This document shows, one piece after another, positions 23,562 through 33,105 of a stretch of 52,120 bases of DNA (the stretch's first letter is position 1; every line of letters starts with the position of its first letter). A model generated the notes under the pieces. It was not told the origin of the DNA and did not search any database. It saw only the letters and a program-made list of their open reading frames with translations. The position numbers were made by a program, and so were the translations under genes. The stretch covers positions 76,855 through 128,974 of the forward strand of contig DGYI01000035.1 in the NCBI GenBank assembly GCA_002396645.1, given 5' to 3'. Source of the stretch: Firmicutes bacterium UBA5010 (GTDB lineage: Bacteria > Bacillota > Clostridia > Tissierellales > Sedimentibacteraceae).

Positions 23562-26003
23562 TTAAACGAACAGATTAATTCCTGAATCTTCGGCGGATGA
23601 GAGATAGGATGCTACACCGGCTATTTCAACATTATCTATCAGCTCTTCTTTTTTAATTCCCATTAAATCCATTGACATTGAGCAAGCTACTATGTTTACA
23701 CCCATGTTTAATGCGTTACTGATTAATGTATCCAATGAATCAACATTGTTTTTCTTCATAATATATTTTATCATTTTAGGTCCCATACCAGCCATTTGCA
23801 TTTTAGACAAGGGTAGTTTATCCGTATTTTTAGGAAGCATCATATCAAACATTTTTTCAATAAAATTCTTCTTAACAGAAGGCTTATTTTTCTTTTTAAG
23901 AATATTTAATCCCCAGAAAGTAAAGAACATAGTAACCTTTTTGCCCATTGAAGCAGCTCCGGTAGCTATTATGAAAGAAGCTATAGCCTTATCCAAATCA
24001 CCGCTGAATACTACCATTGTGGCACCATCCTTTGTTTCTGTGATTACAGGACAATCTTTGGAGAGACTTCCTTTTTCTACAATTGAAATATATGCTTTCT
24101 TTTGCGGGTCAAAATTATTGCTTATAAGTCTGTTGCCTGTTTTATCACACCAGCTTTTTATATCTTTTTGAAATCCCGAGTCAGTCGCTCTGACTTCGAG
24201 AATGTCACCGTCAGTTAACTTGGAAATTTCCTCAAAAGTTCTTCTTATAGGACCCGGGCATTGAAGTCCGCAGGCATCAAGCACTATATTTTTACTTTTT
24301 TTTTCTATCTTTTCATCAACAAGTTCTACTTTTTCTATTGGTTGACCTGATGAGGGATTGTATTTGAAAATAGAATAAGTTTTATACCCTCCGTCCAGAT
24401 TTTTGCACTTATAGCCTAGCTGCGTCAATAATCTGCAAGCCAGATATCCCCTTAATCCAACCTGACAATATGCATATATTGTTTTATCCTTAGGGAGCTT
24501 ATCTAAGTTATCTCTGATTGTTCCAAGAGAAACATTTACAGAATTTTCAATTGCACCAATCTCATATTCCATGGGCTCTCTTACATCAAGCAAAAATTCA
24601 TTGTTTTTTATTAAATCATCTATCTCATGGTATTGAACTGATTCGTACATGCCTTCTATAAGATTCGATGCAGTATATCCTGCCATATTAACAGGGTCTT
24701 TTGCGGAAGAATACGGCGGTGCATAGCTTAACTCCAGGTTTTGCAAATCAAACACAGTTAAGTTGCCCTTTATTGCGGTTGCTATGACATCTATTCTTTT
24801 TTCCGCACCTTCGATTCCAACAGCCTGAGCTCCTAAAATATGTCCGGTTTCGGGATTGAACAGAAGCTTTAATGAAATCGGAAATGCGCCGGGATAATAA
24901 GAAGCGTGAGAAGCAGGATGTATATGAACAGTCTTATATGGTATTTCATTTCTTTTAAGAGATTTTTCGTTGTTTCCTGTAGTGCTTACAGTTATATCAA
25001 AAACTTTTGCAACTGAAGTTCCGAGAGTTCCGGGATATTTGATATTACGCCCGCTTATATTATCAGCAACAATTCTGCCCTGCCTGTTTGCAGGCCAGGC
25101 AAGAGGAATCATAGTCGGAACTTTGCTTATATAATCAAGTATCTCGACGGCATCTCCCAAGGCGTATATATTTTCATCCGAAGTTCTCATATATTCGTCA
25201 ACTACTATTGCCTTTCTTGTATTAGTTTTCAAGCCTGCATCCACAGCTATTTTAGTTTCCGGCTGAACTCCTATAGAAAGAATAATCATGTCAGTATTGA
25301 TTTCCTTTCCACTTGTTAAAATAACCTTTTTACCGTTATTTGCAAAAGATTTAACTCCGTCTTCGAGAATTAAATTTATTCCCTTGTCAATCAGATGCTC
25401 GTGAACAATTTGCGCCATTTCGATATCAAGCGGAGCCATAACCTGATTAAGCATCTCGACAATTGTTACATCGATACCAAGACTGTGAAGATTTTCAGCC
25501 ATTTCTAATCCTATAAATCCTCCGCCGACTATAACTGCACCTGAAGGCTTATTTTCATTCACATAGCCTTTTATCATATCAGTATCAGGGATGTTTCTGA
25601 GTGTAAATAAATTTTTTGCATCATTCAGGCCTTCAATAGGTGGTACAATAGGTTTTGCCCCGGGAGATAAAACTAAAACATCATAGTTTTCCTCATAAAT
25701 TTCACCGGTCTTCAGGTTTTTTACCGTAACGGTTTTTTCTTCCTTGTTTATAGCCGTAACCTCACTGAAATTTTGAATATTAATGTTAAACCTTGCTGAC
25801 ATTGATTCAATCGTTTGAACAATCAGCTTATTTCTTTCTGTTATAACATCTCCGATATAATACGGCAAACCACAGTTGGCAAAGGAAATGTATTCACCCT
25901 TTTCAAACATTGTAATTTCGCAACTTTCATCTAGTCTTCTTAACCTTGCGGCAGTTGAAGCTCCTCCTGCTACTCCGCCGACGATAATAACTTTTTTACT
26001 CAT
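23562..26003 (-). CDS. Four-domain CoA-disulfide/persulfide reductase (CoADR-rhodanese-TusA-DsrE fusion)
   Basis: An 813-aa fusion. Residues 1-445: FAD/NAD(P)H reductase with IIVGGVAGGASTAARLRRL and active Cys-44 in FANCGLPYYIG, as in CoA-disulfide and NADH-persulfide reductases. About 455-545: rhodanese domain, FLLDVREPMEYEIGAIE and catalytic YCQVGLRG. About 570-640: TusA/SirA domain with LDACGLQCPGPI. About 650-813: DsrE-like domain with a Cys in NIVACSMSMDLMG. The parts are all sulfur-transfer modules, so the protein probably moves or reduces sulfane sulfur on CoA or protein thiols (inference from known single-domain families). It follows an ArsR-type gene by 103 bp on the same strand. All key Cys are present. 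Confidence 0.88.
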   Translation of the reverse strand: MSKKVIIVGGVAGGASTAARLRRLDESCEITMFEKGEYISFANCGLPYYIGDVITERNKLIVQTIESMSARFNINIQNFSEVTAINKEEKTVTVKNLKTGEIYEENYDVLVLSPGAKPIVPPIEGLNDAKNLFTLRNIPDTDMIKGYVNENKPSGAVIVGGGFIGLEMAENLHSLGIDVTIVEMLNQVMAPLDIEMAQIVHEHLIDKGINLILEDGVKSFANNGKKVILTSGKEINTDMIILSIGVQPETKIAVDAGLKTNTRKAIVVDEYMRTSDENIYALGDAVEILDYISKVPTMIPLAWPANRQGRIVADNISGRNIKYPGTLGTSVAKVFDITVSTTGNNEKSLKRNEIPYKTVHIHPASHASYYPGAFPISLKLLFNPETGHILGAQAVGIEGAEKRIDVIATAIKGNLTVFDLQNLELSYAPPYSSAKDPVNMAGYTASNLIEGMYESVQYHEIDDLIKNNEFLLDVREPMEYEIGAIENSVNVSLGTIRDNLDKLPKDKTIYAYCQVGLRGYLACRLLTQLGYKCKNLDGGYKTYSIFKYNPSSGQPIEKVELVDEKIEKKSKNIVLDACGLQCPGPIRRTFEEISKLTDGDILEVRATDSGFQKDIKSWCDKTGNRLISNNFDPQKKAYISIVEKGSLSKDCPVITETKDGATMVVFSGDLDKAIASFIIATGAASMGKKVTMFFTFWGLNILKKKNKPSVKKNFIEKMFDMMLPKNTDKLPLSKMQMAGMGPKMIKYIMKKNNVDSLDTLISNALNMGVNIVACSMSMDLMGIKKEELIDNVEIAGVASYLSSAEDSGINLFV

Positions 26004-26106
26004 ATATACTTTCCTCCAAAATTATATTTTAAAAACGATATATTACGGTAATACGATTTATATAGCACAAGAAAATTCTCTTATTTAATATTATTTAACG
26101 AAAATT

Positions 26107-26403
26107 TTAACTGAATAAAGTTTCAATCAATTGTTTAATCACAGGATTTGAAATTTTATATGTGATTTCAAGACCGTTTCTTTCACCCTCGATTATTCCG
26201 TATGATTTTAGCTTGGATAAATGCTGAGATACTGTTGATTGGGGCATATCCAAACATTGCTGCATATTGGTAACATTGCTTCCGCCGTTTTCTAACAAGC
26301 CTCTGACAATGCACAATCTTATCGGATGAGCAAGAGCCTTTAATATATTTGATTTTTCTTCAAACAGCTTGGGATTGTTTGCGTAGCTATATTCTGAATT
26401 CAT
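26107..26403 (-). CDS. ArsR-family regulator next to the persulfide reductase
   Basis: A 98-aa winged-helix repressor. Order: KSNILKALAHPIRLCIVRGLL (helices 1-2), MQQCLDMPQSTVSQHLSKLKSYG (recognition helix) and IEGERNGLEITYKI (wing). Two Cys are present, in RLCIVRG and QQCLDM; no CxC metal site like ArsR/SmtB alpha-3 is seen. Two Cys sensors are known in SqrR/BigR, where they respond to persulfides, although Cys positions here may not match. I chose the ATG whose first base is 26403 (GAAGGTG eight bases upstream) over a GTG four codons earlier at 26415. It is likely the local regulator of the downstream reductase. Confidence 0.78.
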   Translation of the reverse strand: MNSEYSYANNPKLFEEKSNILKALAHPIRLCIVRGLLENGGSNVTNMQQCLDMPQSTVSQHLSKLKSYGIIEGERNGLEITYKISNPVIKQLIETLFS

Positions 26404-26655
26404 AATTAACTTCACCTTCTAGTTTTAATCTGCAAAAATTATACTGAATATTTTAAGTAATATCTATGCATCATTATATTATAATATTACAATATAATAA
26501 AATTGGTGTCAATATATTTATAAATAATATTTCTAAGATTGCAAAAATATATTGCTCAAAGTGTAATTATGTTGATATAAGAATAAAAAAATTCTTAAAA
26601 TACTTATATTTACATTTATTAAACTCATCAAAGCAAATAAGCATAAAAAAACTAC

Positions 26656-26684
26656 TTGCAATATAAGCTATGATTTAGTATAAT
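26656..26684 (+). promoter_or_regulatory. Sigma-A promoter of the leuS T-box transcript
   Basis: TTGCAA (26656-26661), 17 bp, TATAAT (26679-26684). It stands just before the T-box leader, with start of transcription expected near 26691. The DNA from 26404 back to this point is very AT-rich and holds no gene I can support. Confidence 0.8.
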
Positions 26685-26699
26685 ACTACAATAGTAAAA

Positions 26700-26938
26700 G
26701 AATAAATGCGTAGATTTGGAAGTAGTAAATTTAAAATTCTTAAAGAGAGCTGTTGGATGGTGTAAAACAGCAGATAATAAAATTGAACTCGTCCAGGGAG
26801 CAGCTAAAATGAAAAATATCAACAGTAGTTTTAGCCGGTGAAAAGCCGTTATGTAAATGAGTGAGACAGTCAGCTGTCTAATTTGGGTGGTACCACGGAT
26901 TATTCGTCCCATGTCGTTTGACATGGGTTTTTATTTTT
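26700..26938 (+). promoter_or_regulatory. T-box riboswitch leader, leucine specifier CUC
   Basis: Stem I begins around AGAGAGCTGTTGGATGG, with GTAAAACAGC forming its partner region. The specifier follows GAA as CTC at 26788-26790 (Leu). The invariant T-box GGGTGGTACCACGG is at 26885-26898. The terminator CCCATGTC / GACATGGG (26908-26915 and 26920-26927) plus T run to 26938 ends it. Uncharged tRNA-Leu should stabilise the antiterminator and allow leuS transcription. Specifier and target gene agree. Confidence 0.95.
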
Positions 26939-26953
26939 GAAAGGAGGATTTTT

Positions 26954-29371
26954 ATGAAAACTTATAACCCGCAGCACATTGAAAAAAAGTGGCAAAAAAT
27001 ATGGGAAGAAAATAATACATTTAAAGCTGAAGATAATTCCGATAAGAAAAAGTTTTATTCGCTTGTAGAATTTCCTTACCCTTCGGGAGTTGGGCTTCAC
27101 GTAGGGCATATCAGAGCCTATACCTCATTGGAGGTAATATCAAGAAAAAGAAGATTGGAAGGATATAATGTATTATTTCCTATGGGCTGGGATGCTTTTG
27201 GATTGCCTACAGAAAACTATGCTATTCAGACAGGTCAGCATCCGAGAAAAGTAACAGATGAAAATATTAAGGTTTTTACAGAGCAATTAAAATCAGCCGG
27301 CTATTCATTTGATTGGGACAGAACGGTTGATACCACTGATCCCGATTATTATAAATGGACTCAATGGATATTTTTAAAAATGTTTGAACACGGTTTGGCG
27401 TTTAAAGATAAAACTTATGTTAATTTCTGCAACAACTGCAAGGTCGTTCTTGCAAATGAAGAATCACAGGACGGTGTTTGCGACAGATGTCATAATGAAG
27501 TAGTTCAAATGGAAAAAGACGTATGGTTTTTGAAGATAAGAGAATATGCCGATAAACTGTTGGAAGGGCTCGAAGATGAAAAAATAGATTTCCCTCCGAG
27601 AATTAAAATGGAACAGGAAAACTGGATAGGCCGTTCATTCGGAGCTGAGGTAGATTTTAAAATCAAAGATTCGGATGACAAATTAAGAGTATTTACAACA
27701 AGAGCGGATACTCTATATGGTGTGACATTTATGGTTATAGCTCCGGAGCATCCTTTGCTTGAAAAATACGCTGATAAAATATCAAATATGTCTGAAATAT
27801 CAGCTTATCAAGAAGCAGCAAAGAAAAAATCCGAATTTGAAAGAGTTCAGCTTGCAAAAGAAAAATCAGGAGTACAAATTCAGGGCATAAGCGCTGTCAA
27901 TCCGGTGTCAAATGAAATAATACCTATTTGGGTAGCGGACTATGTAATGATGGGCTATGGTACAGGAGCAATAATGGCTGTTCCGGGTCATGATACAAGA
28001 GACTGGGAATTTGCCGAAAAATTCGGAATACCTAAAATTGAAGTAATTCAGGGCGGAGACATAACAAAAGAAGCCTATACAGACACTAATGACGGTATTT
28101 TAATTAATTCTGGTATAATAAACGGATTGAGAGTTAAAGAAGCAAAAGAAAAGATTACAGAATATATTAAAAACAGCGGTATAGGCGAGCCTAAAACCAA
28201 TTATAAAATGAAGAACTGGGCATTTAACAGACAAAGATACTGGGGAGAGCCATTCCCGATTATACACTGTGAAAAATGCGGTGCTGTCGGAGTTCCTGAA
28301 AAAGACTTGCCTGTAAGACTTCCGGATGTTCAAAATTATAAACCGACAGATACAGGCGAATCACCTCTTGCAAACATAGAGGAATGGGTTAATACTATCT
28401 GCCCTGAATGCGGAGGCCCTGCAAAACGTGAAACTGACACTATGCCTCAATGGGCAGGATCGTCATGGTATTTCTTAAGATATATGGATCCTCATAACAG
28501 CACTGAATTAGCATCAAAAAATAATATGAATTACTGGGGACCTATAGACTGGTATAACGGCGGAATGGAGCATGTTACAAGACATCTTATATACTCAAGA
28601 TTCTGGCACAGATTTTTGTACGACATAGGAGTTGTTCCTTATGCAGAGCCGTACAGAAAAAGAACTGCACAAGGGCTGATATTGGGACCTGACGGTGAAA
28701 AGATGTCTAAATCAGTGGGAAATGTTATAAATCCTAATGATATTGTTGACGATATGGGAGCAGACACACTGAGAACCTATGTTATGTTTATAGGAGATTA
28801 CGAAAAGACTGCTATTTGGTCTGAGAACAGCGTAAAAGGCTGTAAGAGATTTTTGGATAGAGTATGGAAGCTTCAAGAAATGGTAACTGATGATGAAAAT
28901 TACTCTAAAGAACATTTATCGTTAATTCATAAAACCATAAAAAAAGTTTCCGGGGATTATGAGTCAATGAAGTACAACACAGCAATTGCTGCAATGATGA
29001 GTGCTATAAATGAGTTTTATGACAGCGGCTATATAACAAGAGCCGAATTAAAAACATTTATAACTCTTCTGAATCCGATAGCTCCTCATATAACAGAGGA
29101 AATATGGGAAGAGCAAAAATTTGGAGGCATGCTGAACGAGGCATCATGGCCTGAGTGGGATGAGGAAAAAACCGTCGAAGATGAAATCGAGATGCCGGTG
29201 CAAATAAACGGAAAAGTAAGAGGCAAGGTAATAATTTCAAAATCTGCTGATTTAGCTGAAGCAAAGACAAAAGCTAATGAGGATGAAACGATTAAGAAGT
29301 TTTTAGAAGGTAAAACTATAGTTAAGGAAATTTATGTTCCGGGAAAAATATTTAACATAGTTGTAAAATAA
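26954..29371 (+). CDS. leuS: Leucyl-tRNA synthetase
   Basis: An 805-aa class I aminoacyl-tRNA synthetase that charges tRNA-Leu. The HIGH motif appears as PYPSGVGLHVGHIRAYT (about residues 39-55) and KMSKS as GEKMSKSVGN (about residue 585). The CP1 editing domain is at about 220-410 with TTRADTLYGVTFMVIAPEHP, and Cys pairs (CNNCK, CDRCH; CEKCG, CPECG) are present as zinc-like ligands. Length matches bacterial LeuRS. The ATG at 26954 is set by AAGGAGG at 26941-26947; the frame also opens at 26918, but that lies in the T-box terminator. Controlled by the upstream leucine T-box. Confidence 0.98.
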   Translation: MKTYNPQHIEKKWQKIWEENNTFKAEDNSDKKKFYSLVEFPYPSGVGLHVGHIRAYTSLEVISRKRRLEGYNVLFPMGWDAFGLPTENYAIQTGQHPRKVTDENIKVFTEQLKSAGYSFDWDRTVDTTDPDYYKWTQWIFLKMFEHGLAFKDKTYVNFCNNCKVVLANEESQDGVCDRCHNEVVQMEKDVWFLKIREYADKLLEGLEDEKIDFPPRIKMEQENWIGRSFGAEVDFKIKDSDDKLRVFTTRADTLYGVTFMVIAPEHPLLEKYADKISNMSEISAYQEAAKKKSEFERVQLAKEKSGVQIQGISAVNPVSNEIIPIWVADYVMMGYGTGAIMAVPGHDTRDWEFAEKFGIPKIEVIQGGDITKEAYTDTNDGILINSGIINGLRVKEAKEKITEYIKNSGIGEPKTNYKMKNWAFNRQRYWGEPFPIIHCEKCGAVGVPEKDLPVRLPDVQNYKPTDTGESPLANIEEWVNTICPECGGPAKRETDTMPQWAGSSWYFLRYMDPHNSTELASKNNMNYWGPIDWYNGGMEHVTRHLIYSRFWHRFLYDIGVVPYAEPYRKRTAQGLILGPDGEKMSKSVGNVINPNDIVDDMGADTLRTYVMFIGDYEKTAIWSENSVKGCKRFLDRVWKLQEMVTDDENYSKEHLSLIHKTIKKVSGDYESMKYNTAIAAMMSAINEFYDSGYITRAELKTFITLLNPIAPHITEEIWEEQKFGGMLNEASWPEWDEEKTVEDEIEMPVQINGKVRGKVIISKSADLAEAKTKANEDETIKKFLEGKTIVKEIYVPGKIFNIVVK

Positions 29372-29400
29372 ACATCCTTGCCGTAAGATAGGGGGTAAAA

Positions 29401-31386
29401 ATGAAAAATATTCTTAAATGGTTTGAAAAAAGACAGGTAATATCTCTTATTACCTTGTCCTTTCTTCTTAACCTTATAATTGAAATGCTTAGCAGAAAAT
29501 CAATGATTTTAGGGCTAAAGCATATGGTGTTTGATACACACGTATTTTTATATAATACATTATTAATATTAGGTACATTATCAATATCGTTTCTGTTTAA
29601 AAGAAGATATTTTGTGGCCTTAATAGTTTCTACCGTATGGCTTGGATTAGGAATAGGCAATCGTGTTGTGATAAGCTACAGAACAACACCCTTAGGTGCG
29701 ATAGATTTTAAAATATTAAAATCGGCTATCAGCATAATGCCGGTATATCTTAGTCTGATAGAGATTATTTTAATAATAGCCGTAGTTGTTTTAGCAATAG
29801 CACTGATAGTCTATGCTTGGTTTAAGATACCAAAAAAACAGCCTAAGTATGTTGTGTCAATTGTTTCAATATCTTCAACAATATTGACTTTCACGCTGAT
29901 TACAATATTGTTTTTGAGCAGAAACTATATTTCTACAAGCTTTAAAAATCTTGCGGATTCATATAAAAATTTCGGATTTGCATACTGTTTTTCATGTACT
30001 ATGTTTGACAGAGGTATAGACAGACCTAAAGATTACTCTAAAGATACAATTGATGAAATTTTGACAGAGATAGAAGACAGCGATGAAAACGGCGGTCCGG
30101 TAAAAGAGCCGGATAAACTGCCGGAAGAACAAAATAAATCACCAAATATCGTATTTTTACAGCTTGAATCATTCTTTGACGTTAATCATATGAAGGGTAT
30201 AAGCTATTCTGAAGATCCTATACCTGTATTCAGACATCTGAAAAATAAATACAGTTCTGGATTTTTAACTGTTCCTTCAGTTGGAGCAGGAACTGCAAAT
30301 ACCGAATTTGAAGTAATAACAGGTATGAGCTTAGAGTTTTTCGGTGCGGGAGAATATCCATATACAACTATACTCAAGCAGTCAACCTGTGAGACTATAA
30401 ATTATAATTTAAAAGAGCTCGGATACAAAACACATGCTATCCACAATCATACAGGAACTTTTTATGATAGAAATATAGTTTATTCGCAGCTTGGCTTTGA
30501 TACATTTACTTCATTGGAATATATGAGCAATGTTGAATACAATTTAATGGGATGGGCAAAAGACAATGTGCTGACGTATGAAATAATGAAGGCACTCAAA
30601 TCAACCGAAGAAAGAGATCATGTATACGCTATATCAGTTCAGGGACATGGAAAATATCCGAATGAGATAATAGACACGGAACAAACGATAACTGCAGAAG
30701 GTGTCTCAGAAGATATGAAAAACTCATTTGAATATTTCATAAATCAGATAAATGATATGGATAAAGTTATAGGAGCTTTAATTTCAACACTTGAATCATT
30801 TGATGAGCCGATAGTTTTAGTTATGTTCGGAGACCATTTACCGGCATTTGATATAAAAGACGAAGATTTAGAAAATAATGATATATTTCAAACAGAATAT
30901 ATCATATGGGATAATATCGGTCTTGAGACAGAGGATAAGGATTTGAATTCCTTCCAGCTTACATCAACCGTACTGAATAAAGTAGGCATAACAAACGGAG
31001 TTTTGACAAAGTTTCATAAAAGCAATGTTGCGAATGAGAACTATATGAGCGAGCTGGAAATGCTGGAGCATGATATGCTTTACGGAGAAAAGGTAATATA
31101 TAACGGAGTGAATCCATATGAGCCTACACAGCTGAAAATGGGGATAAATGACATAACAATTAATGCGGTATCAGTTATAGAAAGATCTGCATATATTATC
31201 GGCGGTGATTTTACCAAGTGGAGCAATGTCTGTATTAACGGAAAGAAGCAAACCACCAAATTTATTGACAAAAATATACTGATAGCCGAAAAAGTTGATA
31301 TAAAGCCGGGGGATATAATAACTATATCACAAATAGCAGATGATAAAACCACACTTAGCGTTTCAGAGGGGTATGTGATTGAATAA
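29401..31386 (+). CDS. LTA synthase-family phosphoglycerol transferase
   Basis: A 661-aa polytopic plus extracellular enzyme. About five membrane segments in residues 10-185 (for example LFLLNLIIEML, IEIILIIAVVVLAIALIVY) lead to a sulfatase-fold domain. Seen: NIVFLQLESFFD (about 247) with the metal-binding Glu, VPSVGAGTANTEFEVITGM (about 293) with the nucleophilic Thr, and VMFGDHLPAFD (about 477). The LtaS/MdoB family transfers glycerol phosphate from phosphatidylglycerol to a lipid anchor or glycan. A C-terminal beta-rich extension (about 560-661) is longer than usual, with a repeated 'GVNPYEPTQLKMGINDITINA' style region (shortened here). It is 29 bp after leuS, which may be read-through or a separate promoter. 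Confidence 0.85.
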   Translation: MKNILKWFEKRQVISLITLSFLLNLIIEMLSRKSMILGLKHMVFDTHVFLYNTLLILGTLSISFLFKRRYFVALIVSTVWLGLGIGNRVVISYRTTPLGAIDFKILKSAISIMPVYLSLIEIILIIAVVVLAIALIVYAWFKIPKKQPKYVVSIVSISSTILTFTLITILFLSRNYISTSFKNLADSYKNFGFAYCFSCTMFDRGIDRPKDYSKDTIDEILTEIEDSDENGGPVKEPDKLPEEQNKSPNIVFLQLESFFDVNHMKGISYSEDPIPVFRHLKNKYSSGFLTVPSVGAGTANTEFEVITGMSLEFFGAGEYPYTTILKQSTCETINYNLKELGYKTHAIHNHTGTFYDRNIVYSQLGFDTFTSLEYMSNVEYNLMGWAKDNVLTYEIMKALKSTEERDHVYAISVQGHGKYPNEIIDTEQTITAEGVSEDMKNSFEYFINQINDMDKVIGALISTLESFDEPIVLVMFGDHLPAFDIKDEDLENNDIFQTEYIIWDNIGLETEDKDLNSFQLTSTVLNKVGITNGVLTKFHKSNVANENYMSELEMLEHDMLYGEKVIYNGVNPYEPTQLKMGINDITINAVSVIERSAYIIGGDFTKWSNVCINGKKQTTKFIDKNILIAEKVDIKPGDIITISQIADDKTTLSVSEGYVIE

Positions 31387-31400
31387 AAAGGAGTGTTGTA

Positions 31401-32234
31401 ATGTCAATAAACTTTTATGTAAATTTCCTATATTTCATCATATATAGCGTTATAGGATGGATGTGCGAAGTTGTATTTTGTTCAATACCCGAAAGAAGAT
31501 TTGTTAACAGAGGCTTTCTAAATGGGCCATTATGTCCTATTTATGGATTTGGGGCTATGATTGTAATATTCAGCTTAAATCCATTTAAAGAAAATATTTT
31601 TTTAGTCTTTATATTTGGCTTGCTATTTACAAGCGTATTGGAATATCTGACAAGCTATGTAATGGAAAAACTGTTTCATTCAAAATGGTGGGATTATTCC
31701 GATAATAAATTTAATATTCACGGCAGGGTATGCCTTTTAAATTCAATATTGTTCGGAATAATGTCTGTTTTTGTAATCTTTGTACTTCATACAAAAATAC
31801 AAGAACTGGTAGCAGGGATATCATATTTATGGGTACAAGCTCTTGTTATATTTTTTCTGGTAATGCTCACTGCAGATTTAACCATAACAATTCAATCAGC
31901 AGTAAATATAAATGAAAAATTACAAAAACTAAGAGAGTTATCAAGCGAAATAAAAGAAAAATTCGACGAAAAGCAGCTGTTTATGGAATCCAAGATATAT
32001 GACAGAATCTCCATGCTAAAAGAAAATATTGAGAATTTAGAATATGGCAAGGAACTTTATTCTAAAATTGAAAGACTTCTGAAAGATTTTAATCAAACTA
32101 TAAAATCAAATAAATTTTTTGAAAGACGTTTGATTCGTGCGTTTCCTAATATGAAATCTACAAAATTTAACGAGCAGTTTCAAGCACTAAAAAAAGAGCT
32201 GGAGAAATTCAGAATAAAAAATAAAAGAAAATAA
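31401..32234 (+). CDS. Putative ABC-transporter type IV membrane protein (CmpB family)
   Basis: A 277-aa protein. Five or so membrane helices in residues 5-165 contain the family signature: YSVIGWMCEVVFCSIPERRFVNRGFLNGPLCPIYGFGA-like (split here for length: YSVIGWMCEVVF, then RRFVNRGFLNGPLCPIYGF). It continues with HSKWWDYSDNKFNIHGRVCLLNS. This is the pattern of 'putative ABC-transporter type IV' proteins, whose transport function has not been shown. The C-terminal 110 residues are highly charged and helical, probably a cytosolic coiled coil. It starts 14 bp after the LTA synthase-like gene with AAAGGAG at the right distance, so the two are likely co-expressed. A cell-envelope role is an inference from that pairing. 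Confidence 0.7.
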   Translation: MSINFYVNFLYFIIYSVIGWMCEVVFCSIPERRFVNRGFLNGPLCPIYGFGAMIVIFSLNPFKENIFLVFIFGLLFTSVLEYLTSYVMEKLFHSKWWDYSDNKFNIHGRVCLLNSILFGIMSVFVIFVLHTKIQELVAGISYLWVQALVIFFLVMLTADLTITIQSAVNINEKLQKLRELSSEIKEKFDEKQLFMESKIYDRISMLKENIENLEYGKELYSKIERLLKDFNQTIKSNKFFERRLIRAFPNMKSTKFNEQFQALKKELEKFRIKNKRK

Positions 32235-32235
32235 G

Positions 32236-32943
32236 CTATTTATATAGAAATAATATATAGCTTAAAATAAGAAATAAGATTTGGGATACTTCTATTATTA
32301 AGCCCTCTGTTGATGAGGGCAATATTTTTATTTTTGAATCAAAATAATTCATAAGAATACCGGTTATTATATATGTTAATGACAAGGATATAGTCAATTT
32401 GTAGCTGATAATTATTGTAATTACAAAAGAAAATACAAATGCAAAAATAGCATGATTTCTTGTACAGTATTTTAGTATGTCGGTATCTTTTTTATCTCTT
32501 TTTATCAATAAGCTCATAATCAGCAGATTGCTAAAGCCCACCACAGGCGCAAGCAAAACGGCTCTTATTGATAAAAGTGAGAATAGGACGAAATATAACA
32601 GGCATATAAGTACGACGGCTAAAGTTTCAAATACTTGTTCATTATTGTTTTTAGGCCTGATTATTGTGTGAATTGTTTTATATGTAGCTATGAGATTATT
32701 TGATTTCGTTATAATGCAGTAATATATAAAAATCAATATTCCTATAAACATAGGCTCATAAATAAATTTGAATATTGAGATGGCAAGAGAGCCTAATCCG
32801 ATTATAAGACCTAATATAGGCAGCAAAAATATACCGAATATATAGTCGGAATCTTCGGTTTCCGCGTAGAATTTTATATTAAATACAGTAAATCGTCTAA
32901 GAATCAGAAGTGCTCCCACAAATGCATTCTTTGCTTCAAACAT
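32236..32943 (-). CDS. Polytopic membrane protein, possibly divergent CobS-like
   Basis: A 235-aa protein with six or seven hydrophobic segments. Early AFVGALLILRRFTVF and ILGLIIGLGSLAI resemble the start of CobS (adenosylcobinamide-GDP ribazoletransferase: 'L-x-F-L-T-R-I-P' then 'P-x-V-G-x-x-x-G'), and the C-terminal TGILMNYFDSKI... EGLIIEVSQILFLIL resembles its 'TGD-LGA-x-x-E' end. But the diagnostic Asp-rich DGxxD of CobS is not seen, so enzyme activity is doubtful. No cobalamin genes are near. I chose ATG at 32943 (GAGGGTGAT just upstream) over a TTG seven codons before. A TATAAT (33013-33018, minus) with TGC extension is a likely promoter. Confidence 0.4.
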   Translation of the reverse strand: MFEAKNAFVGALLILRRFTVFNIKFYAETEDSDYIFGIFLLPILGLIIGLGSLAISIFKFIYEPMFIGILIFIYYCIITKSNNLIATYKTIHTIIRPKNNNEQVFETLAVVLICLLYFVLFSLLSIRAVLLAPVVGFSNLLIMSLLIKRDKKDTDILKYCTRNHAIFAFVFSFVITIIISYKLTISLSLTYIITGILMNYFDSKIKILPSSTEGLIIEVSQILFLILSYILFLYK

Positions 32944-33059
32944 GATATCACCCTCAGTCTCCAATATCTCGCATAGCGGGACTATAGAGACATTTATAAT
33001 AGTCTATTGATATTATAGCACATTTATTAACAGTATAGAATAATTTTTATTGTAGTGAT

Positions 33060-33089
33060 TGATAAAAAATTGTAAAATAAGATATAAAC
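33060..33089 (+). promoter_or_regulatory. Sigma-A promoter for rlmH
   Basis: TTGATA (33060-33065), 18 bp, TATAAA (33084-33089), directly before the rlmH start. Each hexamer differs from consensus at one position. Confidence 0.6.
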
Positions 33090-33105
33090 AAAATATGAGG
33101 TTTTT

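Noticed and set aside
26466..26666. 66-codon plus-strand open frame rich in Ile/Lys/Tyr
   Set aside because: No ribosome binding site, composition follows the AT bias of the gap, and its end runs into the leuS promoter.
26918..26953. Upstream extension of leuS to a start at 26918
   Set aside because: It lies inside the T-box terminator; AAGGAGG at 26941-26947 fixes ATG 26954.
32944..33020. Cobalamin riboswitch upstream of the CobS-like gene
   Set aside because: The leader is too short and no B12-box-like sequence is visible.
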